A stretch of 64,000 nt of DNA, taken from contig DKPS01000047.1 of assembly GCA_002471345.1 (NCBI GenBank), forward strand, positions 31,023-95,022. The letters are read 5' to 3'. The translations under genes were made by a program, and so were the position numbers. The stretch is from Saprospiraceae bacterium UBA7328. Lineage in GTDB: Bacteria > Bacteroidota > Bacteroidia > Chitinophagales > Saprospiraceae. This document shows, in pieces, positions 9,416 through 17,335 of the stretch. Each line of letters opens with the position of its first letter. The stretch's first letter is position 1. The notes beneath the pieces were generated by a model. That model had not been told where the DNA came from and did not search any database. It saw only the letters and a list, made by a program, of their open reading frames with translations.

Positions 9416-10176
9416 TTATCTGATAAATCCTCCTTCTGAATGAATGATTTGTCCTGTAATCCATTCAGCATCCTCACTTACAAGAAATCCTATAAGATTT
9501 GCTGTGTCTTTAGGTATTCCTATTCTTTTCATAGGAAACTGGGTTTCCAGTTCTTTTTTAAGGTTATTATCCATCCAGTATCATTAGGTCCGGGGTTCAC
9601 AGCGTTGATAGTTATTCCTCTTGAAGCTAGCACACTTGATAAGGTATCGGTCAGAGTCTCTACAGACCCTTTAGTAATAGCATATGCTATTTCGGTTGAC
9701 ATTTTACCTAAAGATTGTCCAGATGTCAAATTGATAATCCTTCCACCATGATCAATATTGAATTGTTTTACGAATGTAGTACTGAGTAAAGTGGTTGCCT
9801 TTACATTGATGGCATAATGACGATCTAATTCTGAAGCATTCAGATTGTGAATATTCGTCATAGTACTATATGTAGCATTATTTACTAATACAGAGATCAA
9901 ACCTAATTTGTCATTTGCTTTTTGAAATAGGAGATCTGGTGATGTTTCTAATGCCAAATCAAGTTCTAACTTTTCACATTGGACGCCCAAAGCAATAATC
10001 TCCTTCTGTATCATATCAGGCTCCATTGAATTTACTTTCCATGGCATCTCATTGTCATATTCTGTCCAATAAGTAAAGAATATATCAAAGTTTCTTTTTG
10101 CTAATTCTAGACAGATAGCTCTTCCCATTCCTTTGAGCCGACTTACTCCTGTGACTAGTGCTACCTTTCTTTCCAT
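9416..10176 (-). pseudogene. SDR family oxidoreductase disrupted by one frameshift
   Basis: The first frame (ATG at 10176) gives a Rossmann SDR: VALVTGVSRLKGMGRAI, LVNNATYS, and an active-site Ser..YAITK (YAITKGSVETLTDTL), ending in a premature TGA at 9529. The conserved C-terminus continues in the -1 frame: FPMKRIGIPKDTANLIGF, then EDAEWITGQIIHSEGG, stopping at 9416. The join lies between about 9553 and 9578. It could be loss of one base in the A6 run at 9554-9559 (TTA AAA AAG in sense), or loss of one 4-bp unit from a GGATGG repeat, which would restore the expected GWM. It is either a real pseudogene or an assembly indel. Only the C-terminal ~45 residues are affected. Confidence 0.85.
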
Positions 10177-10249
10177 AAAATCTTTTGATCATCGAAATGC
10201 TAAATATCCTCCTTTTACCTATCTTTTCTCCATAATAATATCAATCAAA

Positions 10250-10825
10250 ATGAAAAGTACCTCAATAAGAATATTGATTTTAATCGCTTTATCTATATCG
10301 ATGATAGCGACAGCATGTAAATGTGATGAAGATTGCTGTAAAAAAGATAAAGTAGAAATCCCTGCCGTGGATTATGATAAAAAATTAGATGACCTGGGAA
10401 TAGAGCTTATGCAACCAGGTGCTCCCGTTGCAAATTATGTAAACTTGGTACAGACCGGAAATTTAATCTTTCTTGCTGGAAAGGGGCCTTCTTTACCCGA
10501 TGGTGGATATATCACTGGTAAAGTCGGAGCTGATCTAAGTCAAGAAGAAGGTTATGTGGCAGCAAGGCAAGCAGCTATTATTCAGTTATCAGTTCTTAAG
10601 GAACATCTAGGTGATTTGAATAAAATTAAACAATGTGTGAAAGTATTGGGAATGGTGAATTGTACTCCAGATTATGGAAATCAACCAGAAGTGGTAAATG
10701 GATTTTCAGATTTAATCGTAGAGGTATTAGGAGAAAGGGGTAAACATGCAAGAGCAGCAGTGGGGATGAATTCGCTACCTCGTAATATTGCTGTTGAAGT
10801 TGAGATGATTGTGGAGGTTTTTTAA
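10250..10825 (+). CDS. RidA/YjgF-family lipoprotein
   Basis: 191 residues from the ATG at 10250; the longer frame beginning at 10133 would bury the signal peptide and overlap the divergent SDR. MKSTSIRILILIALSISMIATAC is a lipoprotein signal. After a Cys/Lys-rich linker comes a RidA domain: NLVQTGNLIFLAGKGP, a GKVGADLSQEEGY-type core, and the C-terminal HARAAVGMNSLPRNIAVEVE, which holds the Arg that binds carboxylates in RidA enamine/imine deaminases. A lipid-anchored extracytoplasmic RidA is less usual than the cytosolic type. It may deaminate reactive 2-aminoacrylate-type compounds or bind a small ligand. The M28 peptidase follows 59 bp downstream. Confidence 0.88.
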   Translation: MKSTSIRILILIALSISMIATACKCDEDCCKKDKVEIPAVDYDKKLDDLGIELMQPGAPVANYVNLVQTGNLIFLAGKGPSLPDGGYITGKVGADLSQEEGYVAARQAAIIQLSVLKEHLGDLNKIKQCVKVLGMVNCTPDYGNQPEVVNGFSDLIVEVLGERGKHARAAVGMNSLPRNIAVEVEMIVEVF

Positions 10826-10884
10826 GTATGGATAAAAGTGATAAGATCAAAGAACTAAGCTGATTTGAACAGAAATAGAAGAAC

Positions 10885-12240
10885 ATGAAAAATACATTAC
10901 TATTAATTCTTTTAATTAGCCCAAGCCTATTTTTTGGTCAAGCAGCCCCTCCTGATCATGATCCACGTATCTATGATATAATCGATGAAGTATCAGTGGA
11001 AAGAATAGAAACTGACATCAGAAAATTGGCCAATTTTGGGACAAGACATACGCTCTCTGATACTCTGTCCACAACTAGAGGAATAGGTGCTGCCCGAAGA
11101 TGGATTAAGAATCAATTTGATCAAATTTCATCTGAATGTGGGGATTGCTTGGAGGTCAAATATCATAGTGGGATAGTAGAGGAAGGAGAAAGTAGAAGAA
11201 TACCTGTAAGGACTAAGATCGTAAATGTCTTAGCTATAAAAAGAGGATCAAAATATCCAAATCGGTATATTATAATGTCAGGGGATATTGATTCTCGTAT
11301 AAGTGACCCTCTTAATGCTACTGATGATAGCCCTGGCGCAAATGACAATGCATCAGGAATGGCTGGGGTTATTGAAGCGGCTCGAGTTTTATCAAAATAT
11401 GACTTTCCTTCTAGTATCCTTTTTGTAGGCCTTTCTGGTGAGGAGCAAGGACTTTTTGGCGGTAAGTTTTTAGCTGCTGATGCAAAAAAAGAAGGGTGGA
11501 ATATTGTAGGGGTTTTGAACAACGACATGATCGGAAATATCAAAGGTGTAGATGGTATAATTGATAACAGAAGCTTCAGAATATTTTCAGAACCTAATCC
11601 TCCCAATAGAAATGAAAGAGATCAGATATGGGATAGAGTATATGGGGGAGAGGTAGATGGTCCTTCAAGGCAACTAGCTCGATATGTACATAAAATGACT
11701 AGTCTATACATGCCAATGATGAAGCCCAAGATGGTATATAGGCTTGATCGTTTTGGTAGAGGAGGTCATCATCGCCCATTTAATGATGAAGGATTTCCTG
11801 GGATAAGGATCATGGAGACACACGAAAACTACGATATGCAACATCAAGATATTAGAGTAGAAGAAGGAAAGGAATATGGTGATGTAATAGAAGGGGTAAA
11901 TTTTGATTATGCAGGAAAACTCACAGCAGTAAATGCCATCAATTTGGCCGGAATTGCTTGGGCACCTCCACAACCCGACTATGTATCAATTGGTGGAATA
12001 GTGAGGCCGTCAACCAGGCTCAAATGGGACCTTGTTGAAGATGAGAATATTGCTGGATATAGGGTGTATTGGAGAGATACTACTATGCCTCAATGGGAAC
12101 ACAGTAGGTTTGTGACTGATACAGATGTGACTTTAGAAGGAGTGGTAATAGACAATTTCTTATTTGGTGTGGCGACGGTTGGTAAAAATGGAAATGAAAG
12201 TGTGGTTACCTATCCTAAGACTTTGATTCCAAGACGTTAA
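10885..12240 (+). CDS. Secreted M28-family zinc peptidase with C-terminal FnIII-like domain
   Basis: 451 residues with signal peptide (MKNTLLLILLISPSLFFGQ). M28 aminopeptidase signatures: SPGANDNASGMAGVIEAAR (bridging Asp), SGEEQGLFGGKF (catalytic Glu-Glu), NNDMIGN (Asp ligand) and GGHHRPFNDEGFPGIR (C-terminal His ligand). The first ligand, His in canonical GHxDS, is Asp here (MSGDIDSR), a variant I believe also occurs in other M28 members. The last ~90 residues (VSIGGIVRPSTRLKWD...) look like a fibronectin III module. It probably releases N-terminal amino acids from peptides in the periplasm or outside. It is in line after the RidA lipoprotein. Confidence 0.9.
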   Translation: MKNTLLLILLISPSLFFGQAAPPDHDPRIYDIIDEVSVERIETDIRKLANFGTRHTLSDTLSTTRGIGAARRWIKNQFDQISSECGDCLEVKYHSGIVEEGESRRIPVRTKIVNVLAIKRGSKYPNRYIIMSGDIDSRISDPLNATDDSPGANDNASGMAGVIEAARVLSKYDFPSSILFVGLSGEEQGLFGGKFLAADAKKEGWNIVGVLNNDMIGNIKGVDGIIDNRSFRIFSEPNPPNRNERDQIWDRVYGGEVDGPSRQLARYVHKMTSLYMPMMKPKMVYRLDRFGRGGHHRPFNDEGFPGIRIMETHENYDMQHQDIRVEEGKEYGDVIEGVNFDYAGKLTAVNAINLAGIAWAPPQPDYVSIGGIVRPSTRLKWDLVEDENIAGYRVYWRDTTMPQWEHSRFVTDTDVTLEGVVIDNFLFGVATVGKNGNESVVTYPKTLIPRR

Positions 12241-12304
12241 ATTTAGGCTTAAGAAGAAGAAATTGAGATCCGATCTATTCCCACATGGTAAAATAAAGAA
12301 GGTT

Positions 12305-12334
12305 TAGATTGTACATTTTGTCATTTACAATCTA
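12305..12334. terminator. Stem-loop between convergent genes
   Basis: TAGATTGTA (12305-12313) and TACAATCTA (12326-12334) form a perfect 9-bp stem with a 12-nt loop between the convergent M28 peptidase and aromatic hydroxylase genes. No strong T-run follows on either strand, so this is only a possible bidirectional terminator. Confidence 0.35.
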
Positions 12335-12385
12335 CCAGTTTCAGAAATGTTCTAACAATTTTATGCAGTTAGAAATAAAAGCATA

Positions 12386-13105
12386 TCACATCTTATTTGC
12401 AATACCTTCAATCACATTCACCAATTGCTCTAAACTATCAAAAATGTAATATTTTCCTTGAAAGCTATGTCGATCATATGATTCTCCTGATTGAAGAGCT
12501 TCACTAGTAAATTCTATCTGGTTTTCAGGTTTATAAGCAGCGAAGACTTCAGAAGAAGAATAAAAAGTGGCACCAAAGGCCTTAATACCTGACGGCTCTC
12601 TGATTAAACCAAGCTCTATGAGCATGCCACCTATGAAATCGAGTGCTCTTAATAGATCTTCTCTTTTGCTTTCATAGGCTTCGATATAAGTCTTTGCTAA
12701 TAGTTGATACATATCAGAATAATTCTTCTCTGCCATAAAGGGAATATGTCCCATTATATCATGCCATATATCAGGTTCATCACAGTATTCTAATTCTTCT
12801 GGGGTTCGTACAAAACTGGTCAAAGGCATTTTATAATCAGCAATCATAGAATACCAATCGATTTGTTCAAGGATGATATTCTTACTGGTCTGTACAAAAG
12901 TATATCCTGTATAAGGTTTGATAGCAGCAGTCAAATCTTCTGCCAGTGGCCTTTTACTGTGATCCATTCCTAATTTGGATAATCCTGATATCCATATGGT
13001 AGAAATGGCATTAAGAGATTGTAAATTTTGAAAATGTGTTTCAAAAAGTGTTTGCCAATTACTATCATCAATTAAAGGATCAAAAGTTCTTGCCTCTTTG
13101 TACAT
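12386..13105 (-). CDS. Aromatic amino acid hydroxylase (biopterin-dependent, phenylalanine-4-hydroxylase type)
   Basis: 239 residues, the short bacterial form without an ACT regulatory domain. The catalytic core is intact: LTSFVRTPEELEYCDEPD, then IWHDIMGHIPFM with iron ligands His115 and His120, then MLIELGLIRE with Glu164, and IKAFGATFYSSSEV. The enzyme uses tetrahydropterin, O2 and Fe(II) to hydroxylate Phe, Tyr or Trp; which one cannot be read directly. It starts 22 nt after the stop of an aromatic-amino-acid-type decarboxylase, so the two are co-transcribed and may make a hydroxylated amine such as tyramine, dopamine or serotonin. Overall identity to characterised enzymes looks modest, with a divergent N-terminus. 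Confidence 0.88.
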   Translation of the reverse strand: MYKEARTFDPLIDDSNWQTLFETHFQNLQSLNAISTIWISGLSKLGMDHSKRPLAEDLTAAIKPYTGYTFVQTSKNIILEQIDWYSMIADYKMPLTSFVRTPEELEYCDEPDIWHDIMGHIPFMAEKNYSDMYQLLAKTYIEAYESKREDLLRALDFIGGMLIELGLIREPSGIKAFGATFYSSSEVFAAYKPENQIEFTSEALQSGESYDRHSFQGKYYIFDSLEQLVNVIEGIANKM

Positions 13106-13127
13106 CAGTTTCTATTTAAATATAAAA

Positions 13128-14558
13128 TTAGTGTGAGCTAGTCATTTCTTTCAAAATGTTAAGATATTTATCCACGTGTCTTTTATGGGTTCTAAAATTC
13201 ACTATTGCTATTCTCAACCAAAATACTTCATCAATGGATGTGGAAGAAACGAAAACTCTACCGTCAGATTTTATTGCTTTCACCAATTTAGCATTGAATG
13301 TATTTGCATCTTCATTTTTAGGTATAAACCGATAAATACCCACAGATAGTTGAGGTTCAGGTCCCACTTCAAAACCAATTTTTTGGACTTCTTCATGAAA
13401 ATATTTTGTAAGCAGATATTTTTCATAAAGACAGTTTCTAAATGGAGCTACACCATATAATTGCAAAGGCATCCACATTCTTAAACCTCTAAAATGCTTA
13501 GTTAACTCAGGTGAAAGATCAGCCGGTGATGGCTCGTCTTCGCTACTTATAACATCTTGCAGATAATTAGCAGAGCATTCAAAAGTATCGTATAGTTTTT
13601 TTCCTTCTCTGACCAATACAATTCCAGATCCATAAGGTAAAAAGAGACTCTTATGAGGATCTAGTACCACAGAATCAGATCGTTCCATACCCTTAAATAG
13701 ATGTTTTAATTCATCTACCAATGCAAAGTAACCTCCATAAGCACCATCCACATGAAACCAAATATTATGGGCTTCAGCTATATCAGCTATGGCATCAAAA
13801 GGGTCCACAGCACCTGTATCTGTGCTGCCACAAGAGGCCGCTACAAAGAATGGAATTAGTCCTTCTTCTTTGTCTTTTTTAACTTGCTGAGCTAATGCTG
13901 AAGCGTCCATTCTGAATCGATTATCTAAGGCTATTTGGCGCATTACACTATTTCCTAACCCAGCTATGGTTACAGCTTTTTGGACACAATGATGTGTTTG
14001 TTTCGAAAAGTAAATAACAGATTTTCTAATTTGCTCAGGAGCTATTGATTTTGCTTCTCTAGCTGTGGTCACGGCAATTAGGTTGGCAATAGATCCTCCA
14101 GAGGTAATATTGCCATACGTAGATTCAGGGTAGCCTAATATTTTTGCACTCCATCTAATCAGTTGGTTCTCAGCTTTTACAGCCCCAGGAGCAGAGAAAA
14201 ATAGGCCAGCATACTTATTACCTAAAGCGGCAAGATAATCTGCAATGGCTGAGGCAAAGAGTCCTCCTCCTGGAATGTACCCAAAATGCCCAGGAGCAGC
14301 AGGATTTAGTCCTGGAGTATGAATAGCTGCATGCATAAGATGGACTGTATCACTGGCCGATCTTCCATGCTCTATGATTGGCACCTTATCTAGTAAATCT
14401 AGCTTACTTAGATCTTCATGAAACATATGGGTTTCTTCAAGGTCATGAAGAAACCACTGTGTATACTTCCATGCTTCTTCGAATAAATCTTCTCGTTCTT
14501 CTATAGAGGGTTCTAAGACTGTAGAGAGTTCCTCAAGACGCTCAATTTCATTTTCCAA
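13128..14558 (-). CDS. Group II PLP-dependent decarboxylase (aromatic-L-amino-acid decarboxylase type)
   Basis: 476 residues from a TTG at 14558; a TGA lies just upstream and the next Met is residue 45. Key residues fall at the same numbers as in human AADC as I recall them: Lys303 (VVLDPHKSLFLPYG) forms the PLP Schiff base and Asp271 (HVDGAYGG) pairs with the pyridine N, with His190 (TTHH-type QTHH) in the ring-stacking position. The SGGSIANL phosphate loop and N-terminal NPAAPGHFGYIPGGGLFAS are typical. It is the first gene of an operon with the hydroxylase 22 nt downstream. The family decarboxylates Dopa, 5-HTP, Tyr, Trp, Phe or Glu; aromatic specificity is favoured by the partner gene. 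Confidence 0.9.
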   Translation of the reverse strand: MENEIERLEELSTVLEPSIEEREDLFEEAWKYTQWFLHDLEETHMFHEDLSKLDLLDKVPIIEHGRSASDTVHLMHAAIHTPGLNPAAPGHFGYIPGGGLFASAIADYLAALGNKYAGLFFSAPGAVKAENQLIRWSAKILGYPESTYGNITSGGSIANLIAVTTAREAKSIAPEQIRKSVIYFSKQTHHCVQKAVTIAGLGNSVMRQIALDNRFRMDASALAQQVKKDKEEGLIPFFVAASCGSTDTGAVDPFDAIADIAEAHNIWFHVDGAYGGYFALVDELKHLFKGMERSDSVVLDPHKSLFLPYGSGIVLVREGKKLYDTFECSANYLQDVISSEDEPSPADLSPELTKHFRGLRMWMPLQLYGVAPFRNCLYEKYLLTKYFHEEVQKIGFEVGPEPQLSVGIYRFIPKNEDANTFNAKLVKAIKSDGRVFVSSTSIDEVFWLRIAIVNFRTHKRHVDKYLNILKEMTSSH

Positions 14559-14676
14559 TATTCAGTGCTTTTTTAAAAAGATGTGCTAAAGTACTAAGAT
14601 TAGTAATAGCCCGAATGTGAGAACATATAAATTGCCGAGGCATCAGAATGACAGACACTTTGGCTCAGTTGAACTT

Positions 14677-14970
14677 CTATAATTCCTTTAGCCATTGATC
14701 AAAATGTTGCAAAACAGTCTGCCAATTTTCAATTCTTTGTGCTGATTCTTTGCCTTGTTTTATTTCGAAAAAAGTGATTTCTATCCATTCTTTCGAGTTT
14801 TCATCCACAGTAGTTTCATTCTTAGCTATGTAAGAGAATGTGCTTTTAGTGTCATTATGCTGTGTGATAATTGTTCCTTTTCTTTTAATAAAAGAAAATT
14901 GTGGCTTGTCTAATCCATTATCTGTGAAGGCCTGAAGTAAATCTTGTCTATGATGAGTATAAAATTTCAA
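14677..14970 (-). CDS. Small hypothetical protein coupled to the MtfA-like gene
   Basis: 97 residues, probably cytosolic and not recognised. It starts at a TTG whose last bases form the TGA of the preceding gene (TTGA overlap, 14967-14970), so translation is coupled. Composition is mixed, with strands around RKGTIITQHND and WIEITFFEI and a C-terminal helix (NWQTVLQHFDQWLKEL). No signal peptide or motif was seen. The tight overlap is the main evidence that it is real. Confidence 0.65.
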   Translation of the reverse strand: MKFYTHHRQDLLQAFTDNGLDKPQFSFIKRKGTIITQHNDTKSTFSYIAKNETTVDENSKEWIEITFFEIKQGKESAQRIENWQTVLQHFDQWLKEL

Positions 14971-15794
14971 GAGTAAAAGATATTCTTAAAAGCATCAGAA
15001 TATTGAGGAAAATGTTTTTCCATTAAATTTTGATACTGAAAAAAAGCATATGCAAATAGAGCCTGACTTTGCAATAATCTCTCTCCTATCAACTCTTTGA
15101 TTTGATCTGTTGAGTAGGGTAGTATAGGGTCTAATTTACTGATGTCATTAGCATTTATCATTGGATAGCCTTCATGTTTAGCATCCTTCATATGAGCGGT
15201 GATCCATGAATACAGACCTATATTGAAAAATTGACGCGTATTTATAAACCCGTTAATAAGATGTGGTTTTGACATAAGTATGATACCATCGGTGGAGTGT
15301 ACTTCGCATGGATGAAGGTATTTATGTTCAGGTGATGGAAATGTATGAGGATAGAGGATAACACGATCATAGTTTTTAAATAAAAAATCTTCCTGATGAA
15401 ATGTGATCTTTAGCGCTTCATGAATAGCGAGAAGTTTGTATTGCTCTGGAATTTTATGTTCTTCTTTGGCCTTGAGAACAAAGTCTTTACTATCCAAAAA
15501 AAGACTTGCTCGTTGTTCAAATTTGTTTTTTTCTTCATCCGACAATTCTCGATAAAAAACTGAATTTTCAATAAGCCAATCCACTAATGGCTTCTCTAAG
15601 CCAATTTTCTGCCTCTGAATCCACCAGTAATCTATTTGTGGTCTGAAAGTGTATAAAAAGGTCAAAACTAAAATAGGTACAATTATCCAACCCATATAAT
15701 CTCTATACTCATGAGAAAAGGACAGAGGAAGAAGGATAGCTAGTGCGAGTAAGAAAGGAACGGCTAAAATTATACTGAGAGAAGTTATACGCAT
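14967..15794 (-). CDS. MtfA-like (M90 zinc peptidase-like) membrane protein without the HExxH motif
   Basis: 275 residues. Two N-terminal transmembrane helices (residues ~5-50) precede a region like MtfA/YeeI: FYRELSDEEKNKFEQRASLF, DSKDFVLKAKEEHKI.., then KLLAIHEALKITF, VILYPHTF and a GLYSWITAHM segment. In M90 peptidases this last segment holds HEFAH; here the aligned stretch reads LYSWITAH, so the catalytic pair is missing. It may be a binding or regulatory relative. The 97-residue protein is translationally coupled downstream. Family assignment is by pattern and moderate only. Confidence 0.6.
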   Translation of the reverse strand: MRITSLSIILAVPFLLALAILLPLSFSHEYRDYMGWIIVPILVLTFLYTFRPQIDYWWIQRQKIGLEKPLVDWLIENSVFYRELSDEEKNKFEQRASLFLDSKDFVLKAKEEHKIPEQYKLLAIHEALKITFHQEDFLFKNYDRVILYPHTFPSPEHKYLHPCEVHSTDGIILMSKPHLINGFINTRQFFNIGLYSWITAHMKDAKHEGYPMINANDISKLDPILPYSTDQIKELIGERLLQSQALFAYAFFQYQNLMEKHFPQYSDAFKNIFYS

Positions 15795-15923
15795 TAGGAG
15801 AAAACGTCAGGAGTGTTAATGTATTTTTTAATTTGAAAGTAAAGTGATATTGGCGATTTCTCTCCCATTTACATATTTAAGTTTTTATAATAGGTGCAAT
15901 TTGTATCTTATCGAATGTTTTAT

Positions 15924-16829
15924 ATGAAACTTAAAGACATGAAATTAGTTGCAAGACACTTATTCTGGGTTTTTACAGCCCTTATTATTTTTAATTTTGG
16001 ATGTAATACATCTGAAAATATCTCATCAGAAATAGACCGACCAACCACTTCTGGTCCTGAAAACGGTACTTTATTTATCGTAGGCGGTGCGGCAAGTGAT
16101 GACCTATTTTTAAAGTTTATGGATTTAGTTGGTGGAAGCGATGCACCTATTGTTGTGATCCCAACTGCAGCTTCGAGTGATGATCTGAGTCACGAGTTTT
16201 TAATGAATTATAAAAGTAGATTTACTAAACTTGGTTTTAATAATGTAACGGTATTACATACAAGGGATAGAAATGAAGCGAATTCAGATGAATTTATCGA
16301 GCCAATTACTAAAGCTAAAGGAGTTTGGTTCAGTGGGGGAAGACAATGGCGTCATGCTGATTCATACTTGGATACTGAAACTCACAAGGCCTTTAATAAA
16401 CTTTTAGATAGAGGTGGTGTAATTGCAGGGTCTTCAGCAGGGGCAACTATTCTAGGTTCTTATCTGGCACGAGGAGATACTGGAAGTAATACTATAATGA
16501 TGGGTGACCATGAAGAGGGATTGAATTTTATTTCAAATGTGGCCATTGATCAGCATTTGTTAGCAAGAAACAGACAATTTGATCTTTTTGAAATCTTAGA
16601 CAAGAAAGAAGAATTATTAGGGATAGGACTAGATGAAAATACAGGAATCGTAGTAAGAGCTAACAAGTTTGAAGTTGTAGGTGAAAGTTATGTTGTTATA
16701 TATGATCAAACGAGATGGTCACGAGAAAGAGACACGATTTATCAGTTACCAAAAGGCAATAGAGAATTTTATATGCTCAAAAGTGGAGATCAATATGATC
16801 TCAAAAACCGTAGAGTTATCACCAATTAG
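15924..16829 (+). CDS. Cyanophycinase-like S51-family lipoprotein
   Basis: The frame opens with a GTG at 15894, but the ATG at 15924 or 15939 fits a lipoprotein signal better (MKLVARHLFWVFTALIIFNFGC, lipobox FNFGC). The domain is S51-like: GTLFIVGGAASDD, PIVVIPTAASSDD, VWFSGGRQWRHADSY and the nucleophile elbow GGVIAGSSAGATILG (Ser in GSSAG). A later IDQHLLARNRQFDLF block carries the His-containing segment conserved in cyanophycinases. The family cleaves beta-Asp-Arg dipeptides from cyanophycin or releases N-terminal Asp. An extracytoplasmic lipidated form suggests scavenging of external peptides. The neighbours give no clear operon. Confidence 0.87.
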   Translation: MKLKDMKLVARHLFWVFTALIIFNFGCNTSENISSEIDRPTTSGPENGTLFIVGGAASDDLFLKFMDLVGGSDAPIVVIPTAASSDDLSHEFLMNYKSRFTKLGFNNVTVLHTRDRNEANSDEFIEPITKAKGVWFSGGRQWRHADSYLDTETHKAFNKLLDRGGVIAGSSAGATILGSYLARGDTGSNTIMMGDHEEGLNFISNVAIDQHLLARNRQFDLFEILDKKEELLGIGLDENTGIVVRANKFEVVGESYVVIYDQTRWSRERDTIYQLPKGNREFYMLKSGDQYDLKNRRVITN

Positions 16830-16953
16830 AATCTAGAATAGATAGAGCTTAAAAAGATGAACTTGCAGAGTAGGTTAGCTTATATGAAATGACTCAATCG
16901 ACTTTTTCCTGAGAAATTAATATTTAGGATGACTCTTTAAAGGTTGTCATAGG

Positions 16954-17166
16954 TGGAATGAAAATGTCTATAAGATTATTCCAGGATCTAAAAATAGATT
17001 CTACGGGGAGTAATCTGATTTGAAATTTGAATTTGAGATGGATGGAAATGGTCAAGTTGTATCGTTAAGTGCACTTAGACCTAGGTCAGTTTGGGTGAAG
17101 AGAAAGTACTGTTGTATTGACCAAAAAAGTTTTTTCATTTATGGATATGAGATTAATTGCATATAG
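16954..17166 (+). pseudogene. Possible remnant of a C-terminal domain interrupted by a stop
   Basis: In one frame the strand reads WNENVYKIIPGSKNRFYGE, a TAA, then SDLKFEFEMDGNGQVVSLSA and a basic tail. This resembles the C-terminal lipocalin-like domain (DUF3471 type) that follows serine hydrolases, with strands ending in Gly and a FEFExDxxGxV motif. There is no start codon, signal or upstream enzyme, so it would be a decayed fragment. It could also be chance. Confidence 0.3.
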
Positions 17167-17246
17167 TTTTATTCAATCCAGTTTCGAATTCTCATATCGT
17201 AAATCCTAAGGCAATTATTTATATGCTTTGGATCATTGAATTCAAA

Positions 17247-17276
17247 TAAAAAGACCCCGTGCAAATGCACGAGGCC
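17247..17276 (-). terminator. Rho-independent terminator after the second dockerin protein
   Basis: CCCCGTGC (17255-17262) and GCACGAGG (17267-17274) form a GC-rich stem with one mismatch and an AAAT loop. On the minus strand the stem is followed by TCTTTTTATTTG. It lies about 60 nt past the stop at 17336. Confidence 0.75.
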
Positions 17277-17335
17277 TAACAATTTTCTCAAGTTTATAAA
17301 AACTTGTCCTATGTTGATTATAGGGATTATCTCAG

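Larger units (their letters stand above)
16830..17335. other. Intergenic region with possible gene remnant and a terminator
   Basis: Between the S51 lipoprotein and the second dockerin protein there is no intact gene. It holds the possible remnant at 16954-17166 and the terminator at 17247-17276. Confidence 0.5.

Noticed and set aside
9440..9751. Plus-strand frame over the SDR break
   Set aside because: It is antisense to the SDR gene, has no coding features, and arises from the composition of the region.
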